This document shows positions 14,183 through 21,540 of a DNA stretch of 21,933 bases, piece by piece. Under the pieces are notes generated by a model that was not told where the DNA came from, did no database searches, and saw only the letters and a program-made list of their open reading frames with translations. The DNA is from Clostridiales bacterium (GTDB lineage Bacteria > Bacillota > Clostridia > Christensenellales > CAG-1252). The stretch's first letter is position 1, and each line of letters opens with the position of its first letter. Position numbers and translations under genes: made by a program. The DNA is taken from positions 1 to 21,933 of the forward strand of contig DMCI01000025.1 of assembly GCA_003445835.1 (NCBI GenBank), written 5' to 3'.

Positions 14183-14890
14183 AAATTTTGCCAATTCTTT
14201 TTTGAGTTTTCCGAGAACTTTTTTCTCTATTCTGGATATGTAGGATTGTGAAATACCCATCATATCTGCAATCTCTTTTTGCGTCAATTCCTCGCTGTCT
14301 AAGAGACCGTAACGCAGTTTTATGATTTCAAATTCCCGTTTGGACAAAGCGGAAAAGGATTTATACAGTTGTTCTATCTCCTGTTTGCGTTCCAAGTCTT
14401 TTGCAATCTGGTCGGGCTCCGTCCCCACCACGTCGGAAAGCAAAAGCTCGTTACCCTCCACGTCTACGTTGATTGGCTCGTCCAGCGAAACTTCGCACTT
14501 ACGTTTGACTACTTTGCGAAGGTACATCAAAATCTCGTTTTCGATACAGCGCGAAGCAAAAGTCGCCAGTTTTATGTTCTTTTTTGGGTCGAACGAATTG
14601 ACCGCTTTCATCAAGCCGATCGCCCCGACAGACACCAAATCGCTAATATCCCCGACGCTCCCTTCAAATTTTTTGGCAATATATACGACGAGGCGTAAAT
14701 TGTGTTCTACGATCTCGTTTTTGACCTTTTCGTCTCCCGCGGCAAGTCGTTCCATCGCAGCCCGTTCTTCTTCGGGTGTATAGGGTGCGGGCAAAGACTC
14801 CCCGTAAATGAAGTTTACGTCTCGCGTTTTGCCAAACAGGTCGAAAAATCCGAATATCTTCCTCAAAAGCATCTTGATTTTTTTAAACAT
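14177..14890 (-). CDS. sigE: RNA polymerase sporulation sigma factor SigE (pro-form)
   Basis: Early mother-cell sigma factor. The 237-residue protein aligns along its length with Bacillus subtilis pro-SigE: HNLRLVVYIAKKFEG, DLVSVGAIGLMKAVNSFDP, LATFASRCIENEILMYLRK, VSLDEPINVDVEGNELLLSDVVGT and a C-terminal MMGISQSYISRIEKKVLGKL. About 27 residues at the N-terminus (MFKKIKMLLRKIFGFFDLFG and following) form a basic, hydrophobic pro-sequence that tethers the precursor to the membrane. SpoIIGA, encoded immediately upstream, should cleave it near VNFIYG. AGGAGG (14895-14900) stands four bases from the ATG at 14890, rather close. The gene is 13 bases from spoIIGA and certainly in its operon. Confidence 0.97.
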   Translation of the reverse strand: MFKKIKMLLRKIFGFFDLFGKTRDVNFIYGESLPAPYTPEEERAAMERLAAGDEKVKNEIVEHNLRLVVYIAKKFEGSVGDISDLVSVGAIGLMKAVNSFDPKKNIKLATFASRCIENEILMYLRKVVKRKCEVSLDEPINVDVEGNELLLSDVVGTEPDQIAKDLERKQEIEQLYKSFSALSKREFEIIKLRYGLLDSEELTQKEIADMMGISQSYISRIEKKVLGKLKKELAKFV

Positions 14891-14903
14891 ACGTCCTCCT
14901 TAT

Positions 14904-15665
14904 TTACTCGCACGGTAAAATCAACGCGTATTGTTCCGGCAGATCGGACAACGCCGCCGTTACGTTAGTAAGTATATTCTCCCGCCCGCGGGAATATATC
15001 CTTATCTCGGGTATTTTTACAAGCTTCAGCACCCTGCTGCCGCTTGCCGTATGCACCCGCATTTCTCCCGCTTCCCTTAGGTCGCCGAGAGCTTGCAACC
15101 GCCTTTGATCGGTCACCACGACCCCTTCGCCGTTTTGATCGGTCAAAAGATTACCGCTGTCGAAAAGCGCGCTGATCTTGATGCTTTTCCCGTTGCCGAA
15201 AACTTCCGCCGTCGCAAACTTTTCCTTGCGCCGTCTTTCCCCGATCAATCCGATCGTTTGTCTGGCGGTGTAAAGTAACAAAAACGTCCCGACCGAGACA
15301 ATGCAGACCAAGCCGCCCCACTTTAAGCCGATAAAACCGTTTGCCATCTTTCCACCGAGCAAAAAACAAAAAATCCCCGACAAAACGAATGAAAGCACGG
15401 CGTAAACGAAGGTCGCGATCAAATACGACCTGACTGATCTTTTTAAAGTTAAAAGCAACGAGCAGACAAAGAGCGCAAATATCTTTACGAGCATCCCGTA
15501 CCCTTTTGCCAAGGGGTACACGAGTGCGATCAGCGAGCCGACCGTCGCGGACAAAACGACGCAAGCGTATCTGACCTTTCGCCGTAAAAAAAGGTAGGTC
15601 AAGTACCCAAGCAAAAAATCAAAACAAAAGTTATCTAAAATCACCGCTTCCACGTAAACGATCAT
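14904..15665 (-). CDS. spoIIGA: Sporulation sigma-E factor processing peptidase SpoIIGA
   Basis: Membrane-embedded aspartic protease that activates pro-SigE after asymmetric division, on a signal from forespore SpoIIR. The N-terminal half (residues 1-135) has about five hydrophobic segments, starting MIVYVEAVILDNFCFDFLLGY. The C-terminal half carries the protease motif ISALFDSGNLLTD with the catalytic Asp at 169, in the DSGN context conserved in the family. At 253 residues it is shorter than the 309 of Bacillus subtilis, a common trait of clostridial forms. The ATG at 15665 has only a weak AGG-like site upstream. It heads the spoIIGA-sigE operon, and the region before it has a TTGACA that overlaps a Spo0A-box-like sequence. 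Confidence 0.93.
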   Translation of the reverse strand: MIVYVEAVILDNFCFDFLLGYLTYLFLRRKVRYACVVLSATVGSLIALVYPLAKGYGMLVKIFALFVCSLLLTLKRSVRSYLIATFVYAVLSFVLSGIFCFLLGGKMANGFIGLKWGGLVCIVSVGTFLLLYTARQTIGLIGERRRKEKFATAEVFGNGKSIKISALFDSGNLLTDQNGEGVVVTDQRRLQALGDLREAGEMRVHTASGSRVLKLVKIPEIRIYSRGRENILTNVTAALSDLPEQYALILPCE

Positions 15666-15707
15666 ATTGAAAGCCTATCATTTCAGAGCAAAAATTAATT
15701 GCGGCTT

Positions 15708-15716
15708 TTTGTCAAA
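15708..15716. promoter_or_regulatory. Spo0A-box-like site with TTGACA upstream of spoIIGA
   Basis: TTTGTCAAA on the plus strand differs from the Spo0A box TTTGTCGAA at one position. On the minus strand it contains TTGACA (15710-15715), a perfect -35 hexamer 47 bases before the spoIIGA start. No good -10 is seen at 17 bases. In Bacillus subtilis the spoIIG promoter has an overlong spacer and depends on Spo0A~P bound near -35, so the arrangement is suggestive. It is a single short site. Confidence 0.35.
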
Positions 15717-15723
15717 TAAACAC

Positions 15724-15751
15724 AAAAAAAGCATTCGCAAAGCGAATGCTT
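15724..15751 (-). terminator. Intrinsic terminator of ftsZ
   Basis: AAGCATTCGC (15729-15738), loop AAA and GCGAATGCTT (15742-15751) form a perfect ten-base stem. On the minus strand a run of T residues follows. It lies about 25 bases after the ftsZ stop and ends the ftsAZ transcript before spoIIGA. Confidence 0.9.
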
Positions 15752-15773
15752 CCTTTTGCTTTTTCAAAACGGT

Positions 15774-17003
15774 TTAACGCCTTTTCAACTTGCGCATAAA
15801 GGGCGGGAGATCGTTGTCCGACAAGGGGATCCTGCCACCGAAGTCATCCTGTGATTGCGAGGGAGCGGGCTCGTCCGAATGAGGACGGCGTTCCGGCATG
15901 GGCGGAAGTTCCGCCGCGGGAGAAATATGATCGCGCAAAGGAACGTTCATTGCAGGTTGCGAGGAGGGTCTTTGCGCCATAAAACGCGGCAAGACGGGAT
16001 CGGAACCGTGCTTGAAGCCGGTGGCGATGATCGTGACGGACACCTTGCCGCCAAGGTCTTGGCTCATATCCGCGCCGAAAATCAAAGTCGCGTCGGGATT
16101 CAAAACCTGCGCGACGAGGGAACCTGCTTCGTTGATCTCGGTCAAGCTGAGATCCATACCGCCGGTGATAAACAGGATGGCGGCGCTTGCTTCGCGGATG
16201 TTGGTATCGAGCAAACGATTGTTGACCGCTTGTCTGACCGCTTCCACGGTGCGGTTTTCCCCTTCTGCCTCGCCGATGCCGATATGGGCAAAGCCTTTCT
16301 CCTTAAGGACGGTTTTTACGTCCGCAAAATCACGATTGATGATGGAGTTTTTGACGATAAGCCCCGCGATGCCTTGGATACCTTGACGCAAAACGTCGTC
16401 CGCAAAGGAAAACGCCTGTGAGAAACTGGTGCCTTTGGGCAAAACTTCCAAAAGTTTTTCGTTGGGAATGACGAGGAGAGTATCGACGTACTGTCTGAGT
16501 TCGTTGATACCGGACATCGCCTGAGACATCCTGCGTTCCCCTTCAAACTTAAAGGGGGTCGTGACGACGGCGATGGTCAAAATGCCAAGGTCGTGCGCGA
16601 TGCTTGCGATGACGGGTGCGGCACCCGTGCCGGTGCCCCCGCCCATACCCGCGGTAATGAACAAAAGATCAACGCCCTGTAAAAGCTCTTTGATGACCTC
16701 TTTGGTCTCCTCCGCGGCTTTTTTGCCGATATTGGGATTGGAGCCGGCACCCAGACCTCTGGTAAGCGTGGCGCCGAGCACGACTTTCTTCTTTGCTTCG
16801 CAATAGATAAGGTCCTGTTTGTCGGTATTTGCCGCAACGAACTCAGCGCTGTCGATGCCCGAACGGATCATACGATTGACTGCGTTGTTACCCGCGCCAC
16901 CCACGCCGATCACGAGGATCTTGCACACGCGCTCGGTGAGCTCCTCCTGTTGCGGTGCGGATTGGGCGTCAAGTTCGTCAATCTGTCCCAAATATTCTTC
17001 CAT
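15774..17003 (-). CDS. ftsZ: Cell division protein FtsZ
   Basis: Tubulin-like GTPase that forms the division ring at mid-cell and at the asymmetric sporulation septum. The 409-residue protein shows VIGVGGAGNNAVNRM, the tubulin signature GGGTGTG (121-127), TPFKFEGERR and the T7 loop NRDFADV (223-229) that completes the GTPase site. A variable Pro/Ser-rich linker from about 335 leads to the conserved C-terminal peptide DNDLPPFMRKLKRR, the binding site for FtsA and other partners. Its basic KLKRR end is typical. AGGAGG (17009-17014) is five bases before the ATG and overlaps the ftsA stop codon, so ftsA and ftsZ form one operon. A terminator follows. Confidence 0.98.
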   Translation of the reverse strand: MEEYLGQIDELDAQSAPQQEELTERVCKILVIGVGGAGNNAVNRMIRSGIDSAEFVAANTDKQDLIYCEAKKKVVLGATLTRGLGAGSNPNIGKKAAEETKEVIKELLQGVDLLFITAGMGGGTGTGAAPVIASIAHDLGILTIAVVTTPFKFEGERRMSQAMSGINELRQYVDTLLVIPNEKLLEVLPKGTSFSQAFSFADDVLRQGIQGIAGLIVKNSIINRDFADVKTVLKEKGFAHIGIGEAEGENRTVEAVRQAVNNRLLDTNIREASAAILFITGGMDLSLTEINEAGSLVAQVLNPDATLIFGADMSQDLGGKVSVTIIATGFKHGSDPVLPRFMAQRPSSQPAMNVPLRDHISPAAELPPMPERRPHSDEPAPSQSQDDFGGRIPLSDNDLPPFMRKLKRR

Positions 17004-17012
17004 ACAAACCTC

Positions 17013-18164
17013 CTAGAAGCGGAAAAGCTTTTTGAGAAAACCGAATTTCTCTTGCATTTCCATACTAATTGCTTTTTTTAACAATCCGACCGTAGTCGAA
17101 TAACCGGGCTTATCGTAGTTTGGCATCGAGGGTTGTACCACCTCTACCTCCCTGCGGAAGCACTTGGAGATAAACTCCCGCGAGAATTTTACATCCGAGA
17201 AGCCACCGCCCGTCAAGTAAAGTGGCTGCTCCGGCGTCGTATCAAATCGGAAAGAGTTGATTGCCTTTTGGATGTAATTGACCACGCAGGCGATGCACTC
17301 CTTGGCGATCTTGTTGATCTGCTCGATCGGATAGGTATAGGTTTTGGTATCGTACTTCAAGGAGTACTCCCCCTCCCCCTTATACGCAAGATTGATCTTG
17401 GACGCGATCGCGGCGGCAACGTTGTAAGGGATGTTCATCGTTGAGGAAATACCGAGAGCGATCATACTGCCGCCGAGGGAAAAATCCTTAAGTTCCAACA
17501 GCGCGTCCCCGCCGACGTACAGTACCGACGTCGAAAGATAGCCGATATCCGCCAATATGACGCCGTTATCCCTCTCCTCTTTGGAGAACAAACTAAGCGC
17601 GGCGGCATATTCGGACTGAATGAATTCCACCGATTTGACGCCGTAACGGATCAGCCCTTGACGGATGTGAGAGATCACGTCCGTTTTTGCGCCGACGTAG
17701 GAAAGCTGCGTTTTCAAAACGGAAGTTTCCTTGCCGATGGGAGAACGCAAACGTTCGCCCCTATCGTTGACGTAGTAGACGGCTTCCGCGTGGATACGGG
17801 TATACGCAGAATCGACGAAAGGATCGTTTTCACGAATTAGCTCGTCGATATCGGCGGTCGTCAAACGCTTCTTTTTGGGGAAAGACAATTTTTCGTAAAC
17901 GGTGCGAACCACCGCAAATTGCGACGGGATGCCCACGTAAACGCGCTTGATCCTGCCCGAAGTGCGCTCGATCTTGTCAATAAGTTTGACCATCGAGGGG
18001 ATCACCTCTTCGGGTGCGATCCAACTGCCGTCCATATAGCCGCCGTACTCGATCTCGTACGAGTTTTTGATCGCAAAATTGTCGTCGGAAAGACACTCCG
18101 CATTGTAGGCGCAGATGCTCTTCGATCCAATATCGATGACGACCATGTCGGACAATTTGGACAT
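17013..18164 (-). CDS. ftsA: Cell division protein FtsA
   Basis: Actin-like ATPase that anchors FtsZ filaments to the membrane. The 383 residues include the phosphate-binding VVIDIGSKSICA (Asp11), IRQGLIRYGVKSVEFIQSEYAAALS, the second phosphate loop ILADIGYLSTSVLYVGG (Asp206) and the adenosine motif LYLTGGGF near 320. The C-terminus ends in KFGFLKKLFRF, an amphipathic helix that serves as the membrane-targeting sequence. The protein is diverged in places from Bacillus FtsA, which is normal for clostridial members. The start at 18164 has AGGGGGAG just upstream. A near-perfect promoter with a palindromic spacer precedes the gene, and it is followed by ftsZ without a gap for a terminator. Confidence 0.93.
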   Translation of the reverse strand: MSKLSDMVVIDIGSKSICAYNAECLSDDNFAIKNSYEIEYGGYMDGSWIAPEEVIPSMVKLIDKIERTSGRIKRVYVGIPSQFAVVRTVYEKLSFPKKKRLTTADIDELIRENDPFVDSAYTRIHAEAVYYVNDRGERLRSPIGKETSVLKTQLSYVGAKTDVISHIRQGLIRYGVKSVEFIQSEYAAALSLFSKEERDNGVILADIGYLSTSVLYVGGDALLELKDFSLGGSMIALGISSTMNIPYNVAAAIASKINLAYKGEGEYSLKYDTKTYTYPIEQINKIAKECIACVVNYIQKAINSFRFDTTPEQPLYLTGGGFSDVKFSREFISKCFRREVEVVQPSMPNYDKPGYSTTVGLLKKAISMEMQEKFGFLKKLFRF

Positions 18165-18184
18165 AACTCCCCCTATATTAAATA

Positions 18185-18213
18185 ATTATAAAGTAAATAT
18201 TTACTATTGTCAA
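18185..18213 (-). promoter_or_regulatory. Consensus SigA promoter of ftsAZ
   Basis: On the minus strand TTGACA (18208-18213), a spacer of exactly 17 bases and TATAAT (18185-18190) match the vegetative consensus at all twelve positions. Transcription should start near 18178, just upstream of the AGGGGGAG ribosome binding site, giving a very short leader. The spacer is itself palindromic, which suggests an operator. Confidence 0.85.
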
Positions 18214-18216
18214 TAG
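18192..18216. promoter_or_regulatory. Two overlapping palindromes in the ftsAZ promoter
   Basis: AGTAAATATTTACT (18192-18205) is a perfect 14-base palindrome filling most of the spacer. CTATTGTCAATAG (18204-18216) is a perfect 13-base palindrome centred on the -35 hexamer; the two share two bases. Dyads placed here usually bind a repressor. I do not recognise the cognate regulator, and AT-rich DNA yields such repeats more often by chance. Confidence 0.4.
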
Positions 18217-18254
18217 CGAAAATACGACAATTTCGGAAAAATGCGAAAAAATTA

Positions 18255-19058
18255 TCAGTCGACGGTCTCTTTCCAACAATAGGCGTTTACGTCTTTGTCA
18301 AAAAGAATATAGCCTTTGTCTTGATCGAGGTTTACGTCTTTGGAAGAATAGAAGATCAAACAATAATACAGTTGGTCGTAAACGGAGGACGTCAGGGACT
18401 TGTCCAACACGAGCGAAACGCCCTTATTCGTCTTGATATAAACGACGATGCCGTCCGTCGTATCAAAGGAAATTTCCTTAAAGAAAGTGAAGAAACGTCT
18501 GCCGCCGAGTTCGTAATCCGAGGCAAGCGCCGCGATGTCGGACAAAACTTCCCCGCAAGCGGGGTCGGAGAAGGAGATCACGGTGCCGATGGCTGCGTGC
18601 GGACCTTCGTCGGGCATAACGAAGCTGAGTCCTTTTACCACCGTCGCGCTTGCACCAGTTCCGGTAGAAGCGTCAGCGACGTTTAAAACTTTCAATGACG
18701 AATCGATCAAAGCGTAAGTGCTCTGATCCGCCGACTTAACGAGCATAATGCCGGTACGAATGGTAGTGGAGATGACGACCTTGCTGGGAAACACGCGACG
18801 AATGCCCGTAACTTCCACGTAGGGATTGGCGCGCTCGATGGCGGCGATGACCTTTTCCTTGTTCAGCGTAACGATGCTGCGCCCTTTTTCGATACCGCTG
18901 GACTCGACGATCTTATCTTCGTCAAGAAGCCCGGAGGAATACTCACTTTCGACGGAAATATCGCGCACAACAAAAACTGTACAAGCCAAAAGGACGATCG
19001 TAATGACGATCAAGATCAATGCAACAAAGATCCCTATGACGATTTTTGACCTGTTCAT
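18255..19058 (-). CDS. ftsQ: Cell division protein FtsQ/DivIB (POTRA domain)
   Basis: Bitopic divisome protein that joins FtsL and FtsB/DivIC and regulates septal wall synthesis. The 267 residues start with a short basic stretch and one membrane helix (about 7-28, IVIGIFVALILIVITIVLL). Then comes a FtsQ-type POTRA domain, visible in VVRDISVE, ESSGIEKGRSIVTLNKEKVIAAIERANPYVE and IRRVFPSKVVISTTIR. The rest fits the beta domain but is poorly conserved. Its ATG overlaps the murA stop as ATGA, so translation is coupled. The gene ends before a 90-base gap holding the ftsA promoter. The assignment rests on topology, POTRA pattern and position between murA and ftsA. Confidence 0.87.
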   Translation of the reverse strand: MNRSKIVIGIFVALILIVITIVLLACTVFVVRDISVESEYSSGLLDEDKIVESSGIEKGRSIVTLNKEKVIAAIERANPYVEVTGIRRVFPSKVVISTTIRTGIMLVKSADQSTYALIDSSLKVLNVADASTGTGASATVVKGLSFVMPDEGPHAAIGTVISFSDPACGEVLSDIAALASDYELGGRRFFTFFKEISFDTTDGIVVYIKTNKGVSLVLDKSLTSSVYDQLYYCLIFYSSKDVNLDQDKGYILFDKDVNAYCWKETVD

Positions 19059-20308
19059 CCTAACCTTTTTACGTCGACGCCCAACGCGCCGAACATCTTT
19101 TCAACGGACTCGTAACCTCGGTCGATGTAGCGAGCGCCGTCGATGGTGGTATATCCTTCCGCTTTTGCTCCCGCGATCATAAGCGCAGCGCCGCCGCGGA
19201 GATCGCCCGCGCTGACGGACGCGCCTTCCAAGCCTTTTACGCCGCGGACGATCGCCGTCCTATCCTTCACCGTGATCACAGCGCCCATCTTAGTCAATTC
19301 TCTAACGATACGAAAACGGGTCTCGAAGATGTTTTCCACGATCACGCTCGTCCCTTCCGCCACCGACATCATCACCATCATTTGCGACTGAAGATCGGTA
19401 GGAAAGCCGGGATACGGCTGCGTTTCAAGCTTGTCGAAGTTGCGCGGTCTGCCTTGACCGCTTAGAGTTATTTTATCACTTTGAACGTTTAGAAAGCAAG
19501 TGCTTTTGTTTATTTTGAAAAGCAAGGGTTCTATGTGCTCCGGGATCACATTTGTAATACAAACGCTACCGCCGCAAGTCGCTCCGGCGATCAACAAAGT
19601 GCCCGCAACGATACGGTCGGGAATGGGCGTATAACTGCACCCGTGAAGTTTTGTTACCCCTTCCACTACAATCTTGCCGCTTCCCGCCCCGCTGACTTTC
19701 CCGCCCATTGCGTTGATGAAGTTTTGCAGATCGACGATCTCCGGCTCTTTTGCCGCGTTGGAAATACGCGTCGTACCTTCTGCCAAAACTGCCGCCATCA
19801 TCAGGTTTTCCGTCGCGCCGACACTTGGAAAGTCCAAAGCGACGTTTGCGCCTTTGAGCCTCGTACCGTCGCAGTAGATCATCCCGTGACTTTCTTCGAT
19901 GGCGATGCCCATTTCACGCAAGCCTTTTAAGTGGATATCCAATGGTCTTACGCCGATATCGCATCCTCCCGGATACGCTACGACAGCGCGTCGCATCCTG
20001 CCGAGGATCGGTCCGAGCAAAAAGAAGGATGAACGCAGTTCCTTGGCAAGCGCGGTCGGAACGTTGTACCCCGTCAAATCGTCGCTTTTGACGATCAGAA
20101 CGTCGTCTTCCCTTTTACACGTCGTCCCCAGTCCTTGCATAATGCAAAGCATATTGCCGATATCCGTCAGCTTGGGAACGTCTCGGATCTCACATTCTTC
20201 GCTCGTCAAGATCGATGCGGCAAGAATGGGTAAAACGGCGTTCTTAGCCGCCTTGACTCTGACTTCTCCACGCAAAGGAACGCCACCTTTGATCAATAAT
20301 CTGCTCAT
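19055..20308 (-). CDS. murA: UDP-N-acetylglucosamine 1-carboxyvinyltransferase (MurA)
   Basis: First committed step of peptidoglycan synthesis: transfers enolpyruvate from PEP to UDP-GlcNAc in the cytoplasm. The 417 residues show the substrate-binding AAKNAVLPILAASIL (Lys22, Asn23) and the active-site loop AYPGGCDIGVRPLDIH with the catalytic cysteine at 116. That is the fosfomycin-reactive form rather than the Asp variant. PSVGATENLMMAAVLAEG and DLRGGAALMIAG are further signatures. The start at 20308 has GGGGAG about seven bases upstream. ftsW lies 23 bases upstream and ftsQ overlaps downstream, so it is one operon. Many Gram-positives carry a second MurA elsewhere; this one is the copy in the division cluster. 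Confidence 0.97.
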   Translation of the reverse strand: MSRLLIKGGVPLRGEVRVKAAKNAVLPILAASILTSEECEIRDVPKLTDIGNMLCIMQGLGTTCKREDDVLIVKSDDLTGYNVPTALAKELRSSFFLLGPILGRMRRAVVAYPGGCDIGVRPLDIHLKGLREMGIAIEESHGMIYCDGTRLKGANVALDFPSVGATENLMMAAVLAEGTTRISNAAKEPEIVDLQNFINAMGGKVSGAGSGKIVVEGVTKLHGCSYTPIPDRIVAGTLLIAGATCGGSVCITNVIPEHIEPLLFKINKSTCFLNVQSDKITLSGQGRPRNFDKLETQPYPGFPTDLQSQMMVMMSVAEGTSVIVENIFETRFRIVRELTKMGAVITVKDRTAIVRGVKGLEGASVSAGDLRGGAALMIAGAKAEGYTTIDGARYIDRGYESVEKMFGALGVDVKRLG

Positions 20309-20331
20309 TGCCGTCTCCCCACAAAAAGATA

Positions 20332-21540
20332 CTATATCTTATGGTTTTCGGAAAGGGTCGTGCTACTGTGCTTATTGACGGAAAGCAATACGCCTACCGC
20401 GCTTAAAAAGCTGACGAGCGAACTTCCGCCCGCGCTGACGAAAGGTAACGGCAACCCCGTAGGCGGAATGCATCCAGTAACGACGGCAATGTTGACCGCC
20501 GTTTGAATGGCGATAAGCGACGTGATGCCTGCGGCAAGCAACGATCCAAAACGGTTTTTGGCTTTTGCCGCCGTAAGAAAACCGAAGAAAATCAGCGCGC
20601 CGAACAACAAAACGGTTGCCATCGCACCGAACAAACCGAGTTCCTCTCCGATAATGGAAAAGATAAAGTCGGATTCCGCAAAAGGCAAAAACAAGTATTT
20701 TTGTCTGCTCTTGAAAAGTCCCACGCCGAACAATCCGCCTCTGCACAAGGCGTAATAGGATTGGATTAACTGATATCCTTCCCCTTTCGGCGACGCCCAC
20801 GGATCGATAAAAGCCATCAACCGTTTGAGTCGATAGGGTTCCAAAATGATGAGCGCGGGGATCAAAAGCAAGGCGGGAACGAGCAAGATAAACAGTTTTT
20901 TGATCGAGATCCCCCCAACCAAAAGCATAAACAACATCAACGAAAAAACGCACATCGTGATGCTCATATTGGGTTCAAGCATAATGAGGACGCACATCGC
21001 CACCCCGGGAAGCAAAACGGCGACGACGTTTTTGAAGCTACCCAATCCTTTTTCGGAAAGATACGACGCGGCAAAGATCGCATAGCCGAACTTTGCCACT
21101 TCGGAGGGTTGCATCGTCATAAATCCGAGATCGATCCAACGCCTGGCGCCGTAACTGACGACGCCGACGCCGGGGATAAAGATCACGCCTAGCAATACAA
21201 AAGAAACGCAAAGGATCACATAACGCAGTTTTTTAAGAACGTTTGGATCGACTTTTGACATCCCGAACATCGCCGTCAATCCTACGAACAGCGCGATCGC
21301 CTGCTTTTTTACGTAATAAAAAGCGTCGCCGAAGTTTCGTTCGGCGGCGTAAGAACTTGCGCTGTAGATCATCACCAAGCCGAGAACAGAAAGCGCCGTC
21401 GCAAGAAAAATCAAAGCAAAGTTCCGCTTTTTATATTCCGGAATGCGAAAACTCGGTTTTGTATCTTGCGCGTCAAGCGCGAGAGGAAGGGGTTGCGTAT
21501 TTTGCGACGATTTCATCAAAGCATTTACCTCTTTCTTCAT
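20332..21540 (-). CDS. ftsW: Peptidoglycan polymerase FtsW (SEDS family; SpoVE-like)
   Basis: SEDS glycosyltransferase that polymerises lipid II at the division septum with a cognate class B penicillin-binding protein. The 402-residue protein has about ten hydrophobic segments beginning near residue 41. Signatures include GLVMIYSASS, YGARRWIDLGFMTMQPSEVAKFGYAIF, LLPGVAMCVLIMLEPN and the loop LPFAESDFIFSIIGEELG. The catalytic aspartate equivalent is Asp291. The C-terminal GLPLPFVSAGGSSLV is also typical. The Bacillus orthologue in this place is spoVE, and by sequence alone FtsW and SpoVE cannot be told apart. The start is uncertain: ATG at 21540 overlaps murD by 68 bases, while ATG at 21516 has GAGG eleven bases before it. 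murG, which usually follows, is missing. Confidence 0.94.
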   Translation of the reverse strand: MKKEVNALMKSSQNTQPLPLALDAQDTKPSFRIPEYKKRNFALIFLATALSVLGLVMIYSASSYAAERNFGDAFYYVKKQAIALFVGLTAMFGMSKVDPNVLKKLRYVILCVSFVLLGVIFIPGVGVVSYGARRWIDLGFMTMQPSEVAKFGYAIFAASYLSEKGLGSFKNVVAVLLPGVAMCVLIMLEPNMSITMCVFSLMLFMLLVGGISIKKLFILLVPALLLIPALIILEPYRLKRLMAFIDPWASPKGEGYQLIQSYYALCRGGLFGVGLFKSRQKYLFLPFAESDFIFSIIGEELGLFGAMATVLLFGALIFFGFLTAAKAKNRFGSLLAAGITSLIAIQTAVNIAVVTGCIPPTGLPLPFVSAGGSSLVSFLSAVGVLLSVNKHSSTTLSENHKI

